Source: Craterostigma plantagineum (Eukaryota > Streptophyta > Magnoliopsida > Lamiales > Linderniaceae). From it: a stretch of 64,000 nt of DNA. The position numbers and the translations under genes were made by a program. The notes under the pieces are model-generated. The model was not told the origin of the DNA. It worked only from the letters and a program-made list of their open reading frames with translations, and ran no database searches. The stretch's first letter is position 1. The number at the start of each line of letters is the position of its first letter. Below are positions 1 to 10,434 of this stretch, piece after piece. The stretch spans positions 29,444 through 93,443 of the forward strand of contig JAPQWV010001362.1 of assembly GCA_027422505.1 (NCBI GenBank), read 5' to 3'.

Positions 1-851
1 ATCGTGTGTAGTGCAGTAAAGTGAGTAGACGAGTATCGAACACAAGGAATAAATCAAGTACTAGTAGTGACCTATCGACTCGATATTTAGCCTAATAAAA
101 TACGCAAATTGTTTTATGACTTAACCTAACAGATTATATCTAACTCAACTAGAGATTCAAAGACCTTAAAACGGATACGAAGCTTCAGATAATAAAGATG
201 TGCTCGGGATTCGAATCCCGCTAGGTGCTATCGGCTAAGACACTAAAATCGTTCCTACGTGATTTTGACTAGATCGCAGTAATTTTCCTACCCGCTCGCG
301 AGTTTGCTGTCGCCCTAAACGCTCGCGGGGATCTAAAATTCAGTAATTACTAACGGCGAGGATCGAGTATTTGCTTTCGCCCTATACTCGATTCCTATCT
401 TCTACGAACGGCCTAAACGTTGTTTAGCTGTCGCCCTAAACGTTTTTTCATACGACTACTTTAACACATAGACATATTAAAGTAACGAAACAATTTCATA
501 GAACGATAAATAGTCAAACACATAGTCACGATAATCATAAGTCTTAACTACGAAACATCCTAGCGTTCATCTAATCCCAAACACAAAGGAGAATTAGCTA
601 CGCATAATAGACGGAAAAACAACGAAAGAAATAAGGAATAAAGGCGAAGAATTCATATTCTTGATATCCGGATGATCTGCGATGGAAGCGTCGATGATTC
701 TTCATTCTTCGTTCAATTGGGCGTGATTTCGTCGATGATCCGTCTCTTGCGCTCCGGGACGCGAATCTGTGTTCTTTTGTGCTATTTTTCGTCTCTAGAG
801 GGATTAGGGTTGATCTCTGATCGGTTCCCCCCTTTCTGGGTCGAATTTGGG

Positions 852-861
852 CTTTTTATAG
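852..861 (-). promoter_or_regulatory. TATA box of the edge LTR
   Basis: The minus strand reads CTATAAAAAG. It lies downstream, in the element's sense, of the four palindrome pairs at 876-1260, which would make those upstream promoter elements. A transcription start would be expected around 820-830. This is inferred from sequence and position only. Confidence 0.5.
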
Positions 862-875
862 TGAAATTCGACACT

Positions 876-1260
876 GTCACGGCCTCGGACAAGATAGGTC
901 ACGGCCGTGACACTCTCTGGGCAAGAATTGAGCTTACTGCCGCTCGTCACGGCCTGGTGCAGTAGCGTCACGGCCGTGACCCTCTCAACAGCTTTGCGGC
1001 AGTTTCGTATTTCTCTCGGATGGATGGGTAAACGATGTCCGATTGACCTGAAATTTTAACCATAGATAGAAGACTTGTCAATCTTCATTCTGACCAAAGG
1101 GATTCTCAATCCGAGGTCTAGATTGAGAGATATAAATTTTCTAATATTGCTGCTGCTATGGGTCACGGCCTGGTGCAATAGGTGTCACGGCCGTGACCAT
1201 CTTCAGTCTAACTCTCTGCCAAGTGTCACAGCCAAGTGCACTATGTGTCACGGCCGTGAC
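876..1260. repeat. Four half-site plus palindrome pairs, GTCACGGCC ... GTCACGGCCGTGAC
   Basis: Perfect 14-bp palindromes GTCACGGCCGTGAC lie at 898-911, 967-980, 1184-1197 and 1247-1260. Each is preceded by a half site (GTCACGGCC; GTCACAGCC in the fourth) at 876, 946, 1162 and 1225. Half-site to palindrome spacing is 22, 21, 22 and 22 bp. The linkers in the middle two are nearly identical (GGTGCARTAG). The set sits just upstream of the minus-strand TATA box. Confidence 0.9.
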
Positions 1261-1420
1261 CTTCACCAGTTTTCATCGTTTTCGCGCCGTTTTGCCTCGT
1301 TTTCGCTCATTTCCGCCCGAAACTTGTCCTAAAGCCTCATAATACCAAAACAAGCAGAAATAGGGTTAATAAGTGCATAAAATGACTACGAAAACTCTAT
1401 TATGAGCCAATTAAATACTA

Positions 1421-1448
1421 TGATAAACGTACTACGATACGTTTATCA
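1421..1448. repeat. 11-bp inverted repeat at the LTR terminus
   Basis: TGATAAACGTA and its exact complement TACGTTTATCA flank a 6-base centre. The right arm ends exactly where the LTR meets the LINE fragment. Confidence 0.85.
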
Positions 1449-1957
1449 ATAGCACGATGCGTGGTCACTTTCTTGAAGAAGAAAGAAGTGCACTGGTCCC
1501 CATCCTTAAGCCACGCCACGTTGGCGCGTTGAGTAGGCGCTCCATTTCCACCGCTCTGGGATAAGCAAATCGGCAACGTTTCTCGAGAAGTAGTAGGTTC
1601 GGATCCATAGGATGATGTATGGCCACGTCATGGACGATGTCAAGGAATCTCTTAGCCTCAAGAGTGTTGTGGTTCAGATTTCCTTTATCCCTACGAAGTC
1701 GCTTCATGACTTGTTTGACTCCTTTAAGTTTCTTCACGACGGCGAACATGGGGCAGCCGTCCACGGGAATGTTCCCACGAGTCTTCCATCAACATCGTGA
1801 ATCTAGGATCCTTGGTTAGGAAATTATCAAATTTGAACACGGCACCCGTAGCCCTCGAAGGATTATTAGCTTCCAAGAGCGGAGAGTGGTTAGAAGTGGA
1901 TGGTAACGCGCAACGATACACCAGGTCACCAAAGCGAGCAAACCAAGAGGGGTTTCC
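1449..1957 (-). pseudogene. LINE (L1-type) fragment, endonuclease end and EN-RT linker
   Basis: The minus strand carries, across frameshifts, the C-terminal part of a LINE endonuclease region (KFDNFLTKDPRF, GCPMFAVVKKLKGVK) followed by the linker to the reverse transcriptase (LLLLEKRCRFAYPRAVEME). The same linker appears in the LINEs at 7.3-7.7 kb. The fragment stops in mid-frame at both sides: at 1449 against the edge LTR and near 1957 against the gypsy remnant. It is an internal scrap with no poly(A) end. Confidence 0.75.
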
Positions 1958-4189
1958 CATCTATTCTGATCTATTCTAAGACAAGAGTCGAACACGAAAG
2001 CCATCTACGAACTGTCTTAGGAATTCTGCGAGAGAAACAGCTCTACGCCAAATTCCAGAAATGTGAATTTTGGCTCGAGCAAGTAGCTTTCTTGGAACAC
2101 GTAATTTCTGGGAATGGAATCTCTGTGGACCCAAGCAAAATCGAAGGCCACGTCCCACTACTCTTACGGAAGTTCGGAGTTTCCTCGAACTCGCGGGATA
2201 CTACCGCAAATTCATAGCTGATTTATCTATTATTGCTTCGACTGTGACAAATTTGACTAGAAAGAACGTGCCCTTCAAGTGGACAGAAGCGTGCAAGCAA
2301 AGCTTTCACGAACAATACCGTCGGGAACCGGAGGATTCTCAGTATACAATGATGCTTTGAAGAACGGCTTAGGATGTGTACTGATGCAGAATGGAAAGGT
2401 TATCACTTGTGCTTCGAGACAGTTGAAAGAATACGAGAAAAACTATCTGACCCACGACCTGGAGCTTGCAGCAGTCGTATTTACGCTAAAGATATGGCGA
2501 TATTACTCTACCGAGAAAGGTGTGAGATTTTCACCGACCATATGAGTTTGAAGTATTTCTTCAATCAGAAAAAACTGAAAGGCACCGACGATGGCTAGAA
2601 CTAGTAAAAGACTACGACTGCGTTATCAATTATCATCCCAAGGCAAATTTGGTTGCAGACGCGTTAAGCCGCAAAGCTGTGAATGTAGAGTTAAGCAAAC
2701 TTGGAGTGGAAGTAGTCGACTAGGCGAAGTTGGGAGAAAACTAGAACACTAACCCTTCAGCCTACGTTGCTAGAATGGATCGGAAAAGCACAAGAAGAGG
2801 ATGAATTTTGTTTGAAGGTAAAAGATGCGCTACTTGAGGATTTCAAGGTACGAGAGGATGGAACCCTACTATCTAAGAACCGACTGTATGTACCTAATGA
2901 CGAAGGGCTACGACGAACCATAATGACGGAAGCACACGCAACCACATATTCCGTACATCCAGGCGCTACGAAGATGTACCAAGCTTTACGAATAACGTAC
3001 TGGTGGCCAGAAATGAAGAAGGACATAGCAGCATTCGTAAATAGATGTATGACTTGCCAGCTGATCAAGGCTGAACACCAGCGCCACCTGGAACCCTACA
3101 GCCATTACCAATTCCTGAATGGAAATGGGATCATATCATGATGGATTTATTCGTTGGTTTACCCAAGACGACGAAGGGCCACGATGCTATTTGGGTGGTT
3201 GTTGATCGCCTAACTAAATCATCTCATTTCCTCCCAATTAGTTCCACTTTTTCAATGGAACATATCGCTGAATTGTATATTCAGGAAATAATTCGACTCC
3301 ATGGAATTCCAACCTCTATTATCTCGGATCAAGATTCGAGATTTCTATCCAACTTTTGGCAGAGTTTACAGAAAGCAATGGGAACCAAACTCTCGTTCAG
3401 TACTGCATATCATCCTCAGACTGACGGGAGTCTGAACGAATAATCCAAACCCTTGAGGATATGCTACGAGCATGCGTGCTAGACTTCAAGGGAAATTGGA
3501 GCAAGTACTTGCCGCTGATCGAATTTTCTTACAATAATAGTTTCCATGCTACAATCAGAATGGCGCCATATGAGGCTTTATACGGGTGTAAGTGCCGATC
3601 TCCAATCCATTGGGATGAAATCGGCGAACGAAGGCTACTAGGACCGAAGCTGTGACACGGGAAAGGATGCAAACTGCTCAAGGTCAGCAGAAGAGCTACG
3701 CAGATCACCGGCGACGTCCTTTAGAATTCACGGAGGGCGATCGGGTATTTCTAAAAATCTCCCCAATGAAAGGAGTAAAGCGCTTTGGAAAGAAGGGCAA
3801 GCTAAGTTCCAGATACATAGGCCCATTCAGAATAATTAAGAGAGTCGGCGAAGTCGCGTATCAGTTAGAATTGTCTGTGTAGGCTTCTTTATCGCAAGTT
3901 CACGACGTATTTCACGTATCGACACTACGAAAATATGTCGCGGACCCAAGCCACATGATCCTGGATGAGCTTCTCTATCAGCAGCTCAAGCCTGACTTAA
4001 GTTATAAGGAGTAACCCATAGAAGTTTTGATGTATGAAATCGAAAGGACTCCGGAATAAAACAATTCCGTTAGTTAAGGTTTTGTGGCGGAATCAATTAA
4101 TTGAGGAAGCCATTTGGGAGCGTGAGGATGATATGAGAATTCGTTATCCCGAGTTATTCCAGTTGGTGTAATTCCAGGGACGAAATTCC
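1958..4189 (+). pseudogene. Degenerate Ty3/gypsy chromovirus pol (RT thumb, RNase H, integrase, chromodomain)
   Basis: In order across several frames: the end of RT ([30 protein letters not shown], 1970-2140); the connection ([13 protein letters not shown]); RNase H ([28 protein letters not shown], 2300-2520; [10 protein letters not shown] near 2680); the integrase zinc domain with paired H and C residues (2930-3065); the integrase core (IVSKT-free form: [32 protein letters not shown], 3138-3430); and a C-terminal chromodomain-like end (3660-4170). Frameshifts or stops occur near 2150, 2330, 2540, 2720, 3130, 3440, 3655, 3880 and after 4010. The same architecture at higher quality is seen at 20,965-25,430, so this is an older relative. 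It ends where the polypurine tract would begin, where a LINE poly(A) abuts. Confidence 0.9.
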
Positions 4190-7100
4190 TTTTTTGGACT
4201 ACGGTCACTAGTATAAAAGAGAAAAGGGGTACAAATGTTCAGCAGCAGTGAACTGCACAAACTGGTAACAGACTACCAGTGAACAAAACGACGCAAACAT
4301 GCGTAACCAAAGAGCCGCAAAGCTCAAGTCAAACAAGCACGAACACACAGTCAAACAAAGTCAAAGTAGGAACTACATGCAATGCCAAGTATTACGCCAT
4401 ACATGGCGTAGAGCGCAGAGCTGGAGCTGATGCTTCCCAGACAGAGTAGAGAGTCGTACACAGAAGAGGTTCTCGATATCAACAACAATATGACCAGGTG
4501 GGCGTCGCCGGCCCTCATGCCATCTCTTATTACGTTCCGTCCCAATATGGTAGACAAGTGAATGCAAGCACGTGACGAGGACCCATCCATGCAAGGTGCT
4601 TTCCCCTCCATCTTTGCGCAGCGCAGTTGATCCCTCTCGAACCAATCCGTCAGTGGCCAGCCAAAACGTAATTTCACTCGCATAAGCCGTAGGCAATGTC
4701 TGGAATAGGGGCTTTCAAAGAAGATGTGGCGAGTCGCCTCCGCAACTTGGGCATCGCACAAAAGGCACACAGATGTTCCTGCCGGCACAGCAACCCAGGG
4801 TTTGTCCCTTGTCGCCAATCTGTCCCTAATCGCCATCCACAGCACGAATTCGTGACGGGGGACCGAGAGCGGGCCTCCAAATAAAGTGGACCATGGGACT
4901 CGAGGAAGTTTTAGTCGTAAGCTTTCCCTCGCAGAGTGGGTAGAGAGCACGCCATTAGTCAAAGCAATCCATCGTATCACATCCATCTCACCCGGTTGCA
5001 TATGGGGAAGAAGGATGGCGATTTCCATGTACTCCACCGTCGTCTGTCCCGGCCAATGCCACCCCAAGTCATCGATGACTGCACTCAGCCTCGAGTCAAA
5101 GGGAGGTCCTTGACCATGGGCCCGCTCGATGGATCGTAGTCCTAAGCCCCCTCCTCTCGTGAGATGCATACATCAGCCCACGCAACCTTCGCGCTAGAAC
5201 CCCGCCACAGAACTTCCTGAGTTGCATCTCAATGCTAAGAATGATACCCTTGGGGAGAAGGAAGACGCCAGTCCAATAAGTGTGCAAACCCTGGAGAACT
5301 TATCTGATGAGCTGAACCCTCCCAGCGTACGATAGTGACTGGTTGGTCCATGAGCCAAGTGGTCGGTCTATAGAGCGAATGAGCGGAGCACAGTCAGCCA
5401 GAGTCAATCACGACGTGATCAATCGCACACCCAGGTAGCGCACGGACAGGGAGCCAATGGGGAAGCCCATTATGGCCTGAAGTGCCCCCTTGAGTCGATC
5501 AGCCCTCTTAGAGATAAACATCTCACTCTTATTGATATTCGCCCGTAGTCCAGATAGAGAACTAAAAAGTTCAAGGATGGCCTGAAAGATGCTTACAGAG
5601 GCGACGTCCGCATGGGAGAATAGGAGGAGTTCATCTGCAAACCTTAACATGAACAGCGACGTAGGCTCACATCTCCAATGATATCGAAAGCCGCTGCCCA
5701 ACCGAACATGTTCCGCAATAATCACATGGAGAACTTCCATCACCAGCACAAAGAGATAAGGTGATATGGGGTCGCCTTGTCGAAGGCCACGCCTACCTTT
5801 GAAGAACCCCTCCGGTTTACCATTAAGGTTGATGGAAAAGTGCATCGTTGTAAGGCATGCGCGGATCCAACCCACAAACTTAGGGTGGAAGTTGAAAGCC
5901 TTAAGCGTAGCAAGGATGAAGTCCCATTCAAATTTGTCGTAAGCCTTTGCGAGGTCAACTTTGAAAGCCACCCGTTCAGGCAGTCCGACGCTAGTGTACC
6001 CATGGCAAATCTCCTGAGCTAAGAGGATATTGTCTGAGATTCATCGACCAGGAATAAAAGTCGTCTGAGTTATGTGGACAAGGTTTCCCAGGTAGCCCCG
6101 AAGCCTATTCGCAATGATCTTCGATTTTATCATATATAGGACGTTGCAACAAGAAATCAGTCTGAAGTCCTTTGCCATGCGCGGGTTATCTCCCTTGGGT
6201 ATGAGGGTGATTTGGGTCGAGTTCAGCTCCCCCAGAAGGTATCCCGTCCTAAATCATTCCTTGATGGCATACGATATATCCGTGCCTATAACGCTCCAGG
6301 CGCTCTTGTAGAAGGCTGATGAGTAGCCATCCGGGCCAGACGTTTGGTCTGAACGCAATAGAAGATGGCATGAAGGGATACGCAGACCACCCGAGAGAAT
6401 TGTTGCTAATGTGGAAACGCTCCTTAACGTTCGCGTTTCTACTCTCCCTCATAAATATAACTTGCAAACTACAGCTATGAGGCAAACCTGGCATACAGCG
6501 TGAATGAACTAGGTAGAATATCTTTCCTTTCCTTCGCCTCCTATATCTCTCTCTTCTTCTCTTTCTATTTTCGGGTTTTCCCTTCTTCCCCTTCCTTTGG
6601 TTTCCTTTGCGTTGCAGGTTGGGTTGGGGCTGTTGACCCTCTCTGGCTGGTCGGGGCCGTGCTTGTTCATCGGTTTGGGATGGCCTTGATTTGTGGTTCT
6701 CGCTCCTCGTGGCGGAAAGATTCAGGAGTTGCCCTCGGGCCTTTACCGACCAGTTTGCGGATGCCTTCTGCGGCTCCCACCCTCTTTTCCGCGCGATGAA
6801 CAACCCTGGCATTGCTTCATTTGCTGTGCTTTTGCGCTTTCCTGCACGTCGACCGTTTGCCCTGCTGGTACTACATCTGGTGCCAGGAACTTGTAGATGG
6901 TTGTGGTTGTTGACTCCTACCTCGCCTTTATTCGTATTTCTGTTGGCTGTGGTCTTGTGGGACCTGTAGGTTGTCTGGGATTTTGGCTCTCGATGTGTTG
7001 TCTGGTCGTTGAACATTACCATTTGGTGTGTCATGAGCGGTATCATGCACGCTGTATCATGTACTCCTGTTTCTTTCGTTTAGTGAACACTTCCAAAAAA

Positions 7101-7545
7101 AAGACTTGTTGTCTCCTATGGAAAAGAGCGCACGTTTGATTTCCACGTCTGTAACCGGATGGATCATCGCATCAGCATCAGTCGTGCCAAGGGTCCTGGT
7201 GAGGTAGGGCGCAATATCAGAGGCGGGTATCGGTGATGTCCGAATGGATTTGCTGAGGAGAACCGTATAGAATCGAACGAGTTTCGCCTATACCCGTTCA
7301 CTCCCTTCTAACGTGTTACCAGCTTCGTCCTCAAGGTAGAAGATACGATTCCCCACTCGTGCGTGGCCACCTTCTTGAAGAAAAACGATGTACACTGGTC
7401 CCCATCCTTAAGCCAAGCCACATTCGCCCGTTGAATAAGAGTCGTATGCTCAAATTCAAGAGCTTTGGTATACAAGAGCTGACATCTCTTCTCCAGAAGC
7501 AAAAGCTGCTCCTCCAAGGGGTATTGGGCCATCAGGTCTTGGGCA
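4190..7545 (-). pseudogene. L1-type LINE copy A (RT and zf-RVT), 5' truncated, minus strand
   Basis: From high to low coordinate: EN-RT linker (ANVAWLKDGDQCTSFFF, 7308-7545); start of RT (VTDVEIKRALF, about 7110-7160); interruption by a 760-bp insertion; RT resumes (SGPDGYSSAFYKSAW, 6260-6337); RT core 5971-5408 (FKVDLAKAYDKFEW, GRRGLRQGDPISPYLF, LRFADELLLFSHA); and a C-terminal zf-RVT-like part 5169-4351 (FGGPLSVPRHEFVLW, VCLLCDAQ). The catalytic FADD is FADE here. A run of six T at 4190-4195 on the plus strand is the residual poly(A) tail. It was inserted at the place where the gypsy remnant's polypurine tract should be. Several frameshifts; inactive. Confidence 0.85.
6342..7101 (+). mobile_element. 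760-bp poly(A)-tailed retro-insertion inside LINE copy A
   Basis: The LINE RT frame breaks at 6341 and resumes at 7102. Removing the insert restores a continuous ...GDNK|SGPDGY... reading. AGAC occurs on both sides (6338-6341 and 7102-7105), and the insert ends in a run of A on the plus strand (about 7095-7101), the signature of target-primed retroposition. The interior has pyrimidine-rich stretches (6520-6600) and short open frames on both strands that I do not recognise. It could be a SINE, a 5'-truncated LINE of another family, or a processed transcript. Confidence 0.65.
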
Positions 7546-10312
7546 GTCTCAAGGAATTGGCGTGCTTCCTGGACATCGCTCAGGATTTTTCTTTACGCTA
7601 TCCACAGGAGAGCCTCTTTTACGATTTCGAGCGGATATGTCGATCGCTATATGCCAAGGCGGTGGCTATGGAACATACGACTCTGTCGCAACGTGCCAAA
7701 CTGGCTTGGCTGAAGGATTAGTGGCCATGCGACGGGCCACTAATCGCATAATATCGCTTGAAAATGCTGGTGGAATCATTTTGGAGACCCCCGACCAGGT
7801 GGAGGGCGAACTTCTTGGATTTTATTAGAACCTATTGGGTCAGTCTGCCCATGCGACCCCAGTCTCTGCTGATGACGTTCAAAGGGCTATTACGCGTACG
7901 CTTTCCCCAGCGGTTGCACTATTTATGATTCGACCAGTGGATGCTAAGGAGGTTCATGAGGTGCTTTTCTCTATGGGGGATGAGAAAGCTCCTGGACCTG
8001 ATGGGTATATGGTGGCTTTCTTCAGGGCGACGTGGGGGATTATTGGTGCCGATGTTGTTAGGGCTGTCCAGGAGTTCTTTGTTACAGGCAAATTACCTAA
8101 GGGACTCAACAACACTATCATCACGCTAATCCCTAAGAAGTGACCGCACCGAGCGACGGATTTTCGACCCTTAACGTGCTGCAATGTCCTCTATAAAGTG
8201 ATTTCTAAGATTCTTGCCAACCGACTTAAGCCTTACCTTCCAGGCTTTGTACATACGACATAGACGGCGCTTATCCCTGGACGGAGGATTAGTGACAACG
8301 TCCTCTTGGCGCAATAGCTTTGCCTAGGCTATAACTCTAAGGGTCGGCCACCGAGGGCAATGTTTAAGGTGGACCTAGCCAAGGCTTATGATAAGGTTGA
8401 GTGGAGCTTCTTACTGGCAGTCTTAGAGGCCACAGGTTTTCATCCCACGTACATTGGTTGGCTACGCACGTGCTTGACGACACCGGCTTTTTCCCTGAAC
8501 CTGAATGGACAGGCGGTAGGATTCTTTGCGGGGAAGAGGGGAATTCGAAGGCGACCCCATCTCTCCGTAACTTTTCACGCTGGTAATGGAGGTCCTCCAG
8601 GGGCTGCTTTCCTTGTAAATCTCTGAGGAGCCCCGGTTCAGATATGACTGGAGGTGCGAGTCCATGTGCCTGGCCTCACTAGCTTTCGCTGATGATTTCC
8701 TGCTCTTCACCCATGCAGATACCGTCTCGATTGGAGTACTGAGGGCTGCCCTAGGGAGTTTCGCGACTCTGTTAGGATTATATCTGAACCCTGACAAGAG
8801 TGAGATTTACCTCTCACGGCGTGCTGAAGGATCGACGTGACAATTTCAGTCTCTTATGGGTCATCGCGTGGGACACCTTCCTGTGTGCTACTTGGGTGTT
8901 CCTCTTATCGCCTGTCGATTGGAGATTGTGCAGTGCTGATACAACGGGTGGACCAGCGCCTTGGATCATGGCTTAACCGGTCGTTATCGTATGCAGGTCA
9001 CCTTCAGCTGGCTAAATCGGTTCTTCATTCCCTTCATATGTATTGGTCGGAGGTATTTTTGTTGCATAAGGGTGTGGTCCGGGCTTTGGAGACGCATTTT
9101 CAGAAATTTCTATAGGGGGAGCATCTGCGAAGGTTGCATGGAAGGTACTGTGCTTGCTAGTGTCTGAGGGTGGAATGGGTCTCAGGTCATGCGGCGGATA
9201 ATAAGGCGCTCCTACTGAAGCTACTGTGGAGTGTGCTTCGTAGGACGCCGTACACGATTTGGGTAACATGGCTCTATGGGACGCGACTACACTCGAGTTC
9301 GATCTAGGATCCTCCTATCTCATCGAATGCCTCTTGGAGCTGGAGAAAGTTATTGCAGCTACGTCCATTGATCCGACCTCTGGTCACGTTTCGGATTGGG
9401 GATGGGTTCACCTTTTGGCTATGGAAGGATCCTTGGCTACTGCATACACCATTGTTGGAGCGCTTTCTACGTTGCCCCATTGCGATGGGGTTGCCGTCTA
9501 ACTCATGTTTGAGTGTGGTTATCGAAGCGCAAGGATGGCACTGGCCAGGGCAAGGGTCGGCTAAGGAGACTGGGTAATCGAGATGCTATAGTGTGGATTG
9601 GGGCTGTGGATGGGAACATAAGGCTTATATGGCCAAAGAGGTGCTTCGATACAGACGGTCGCCTATGCATTGGGCGGTTCTTTTTGGGGGTCCGCTGAGG
9701 GTTCCAAGGCACGAATTTATCCTATGGCTGGTGATCCAGGAGCGATTGGCAGCGAGGGACAAGTCGTGGGTGTCTCAGAGGGCGGGCATGCCAGCTTGTA
9801 TTCTTTGTGATAAGCTGCATTATGAGACGGCACAGCACCTCTTCTTTGATTGTGCATTCTCAAGACAGTGCATCCGATTGCTTCGACGGAGTATTAGATG
9901 GCTCTGGTCATTTCGGGATTGGCGTACGGGTCTTAGGTGGGCATCGGCTCGTTGGAGGGGGAAGCATTTACTTCATGCTGCATCACGTCATGTGTTGGCT
10001 TCCCTGGTCTATCACATCTGGCAGGCACGGAACAGACGATGGCGTGGAGGGATCACCTCCTGATAGACTCGCGGGATGTGTACTTGCCCTGGTTACCATG
10101 AGGTAGTGGTACGTCCTCTAAGTATGAGCTTCAGCGTGCTGCCATTCGTAGGTTGTGGTGAGTGGCTTGGTAGTTTGGTTGCTAGTTGATAGCGGCTAGT
10201 TGATTGAATGCATGTGCTGAGTAGCCTGTTACTGGTGGGATGTGCGGAGTAGATCCCCCACTCATTATGTACATTCTTCATTCATATATATACGGGACCT
10301 TACACCAAAGAA
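7546..10312 (+). pseudogene. L1-type LINE copy B (RT and zf-RVT), 5' truncated, plus strand
   Basis: The plus strand begins in the EN-RT linker (FLDIAQDF, MEHTTLSQRAKLAWLKD, 7565-7721), continues with RT (VLFSMGDEKAPGPDGY, 7960-8010; FKVDLAKAYDKVEWSFLL, 8360-8410; LAFADDFLLFTHAD, 8680-8720, catalytic DD intact) and ends in a zf-RVT-like region (LFGGPLRVPRHEFILW, ACILCDK, AQHLFFDCAFS, 9680-9870). The last coding trace is near 10,063. A 3' UTR follows to a short A-rich end at 10,302-10,311. Stops and frameshifts are scattered throughout. It starts at nearly the same ORF position as copy A but points the other way. Confidence 0.85.
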
Positions 10313-10418
10313 AAAGGACAGTCATGCGATTTAGGAATAAAATAAGTAGTAAAGGCGGGGTGCCGCACTTACGTTGCGAAAATCCGCCACTAATCTTATT
10401 AGAAAATGAGGGTCGCCA
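10313..10418 (+). mobile_element. 3' end of a gypsy LTR (remnant)
   Basis: The segment reads, in reverse complement, like the LTR-type starts at 42,793 and 42,934 (shared CTTACGTTGCGAAAATCC and the GAGGG-CG-CA terminus). It ends ...GGGTCGCCA at 10418, and the base after it continues into the SIRE-like leader. It fits the 3' LTR tail of the chromovirus remnant at 1958-4189, the rest of that LTR having been replaced by LINE sequence. The assignment to that element is inference. Confidence 0.55.
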
Positions 10419-10434
10419 TATCGGGTAAGAAATT

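Larger units (their letters stand above)
1..1448 (-). mobile_element. LTR end of a minus-strand long-LTR retrotransposon (Tat/Retand-like), cut by window edge
   Basis: Read on the minus strand, a terminus starts at 1448 with TGATAAACGT, directly against a LINE fragment whose reading frame is broken there. About 590 bases inside lies a TATA box, and between the two is a set of paired palindromes, as expected of a U3 promoter region. Bases 1-600 hold short repeated phrases such as CTGTCGCCCTAAACG and no coding region. The small open frames here do not look like proteins. The TGATAA start and overall style resemble Tat-clade (Retand-like) gypsy LTRs, but that is recall, not a match I could run. 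The other LTR and the interior lie beyond the left edge. Confidence 0.4.

Noticed and set aside
205..220. tRNA-like T-arm, CGGGATTCGAATCCCG, suggesting a tRNA gene or SINE
   Set aside because: The stem-loop fits a T-arm, but there is no A box or acceptor-stem pairing at the right distance on either strand; probably a chance palindrome in the LTR.
4190..10312. A single LINE with a twin-priming 5' inversion
   Set aside because: Both arms contain the same linker and RT regions and their own 3' ends, so they overlap in content; twin priming yields non-overlapping parts.
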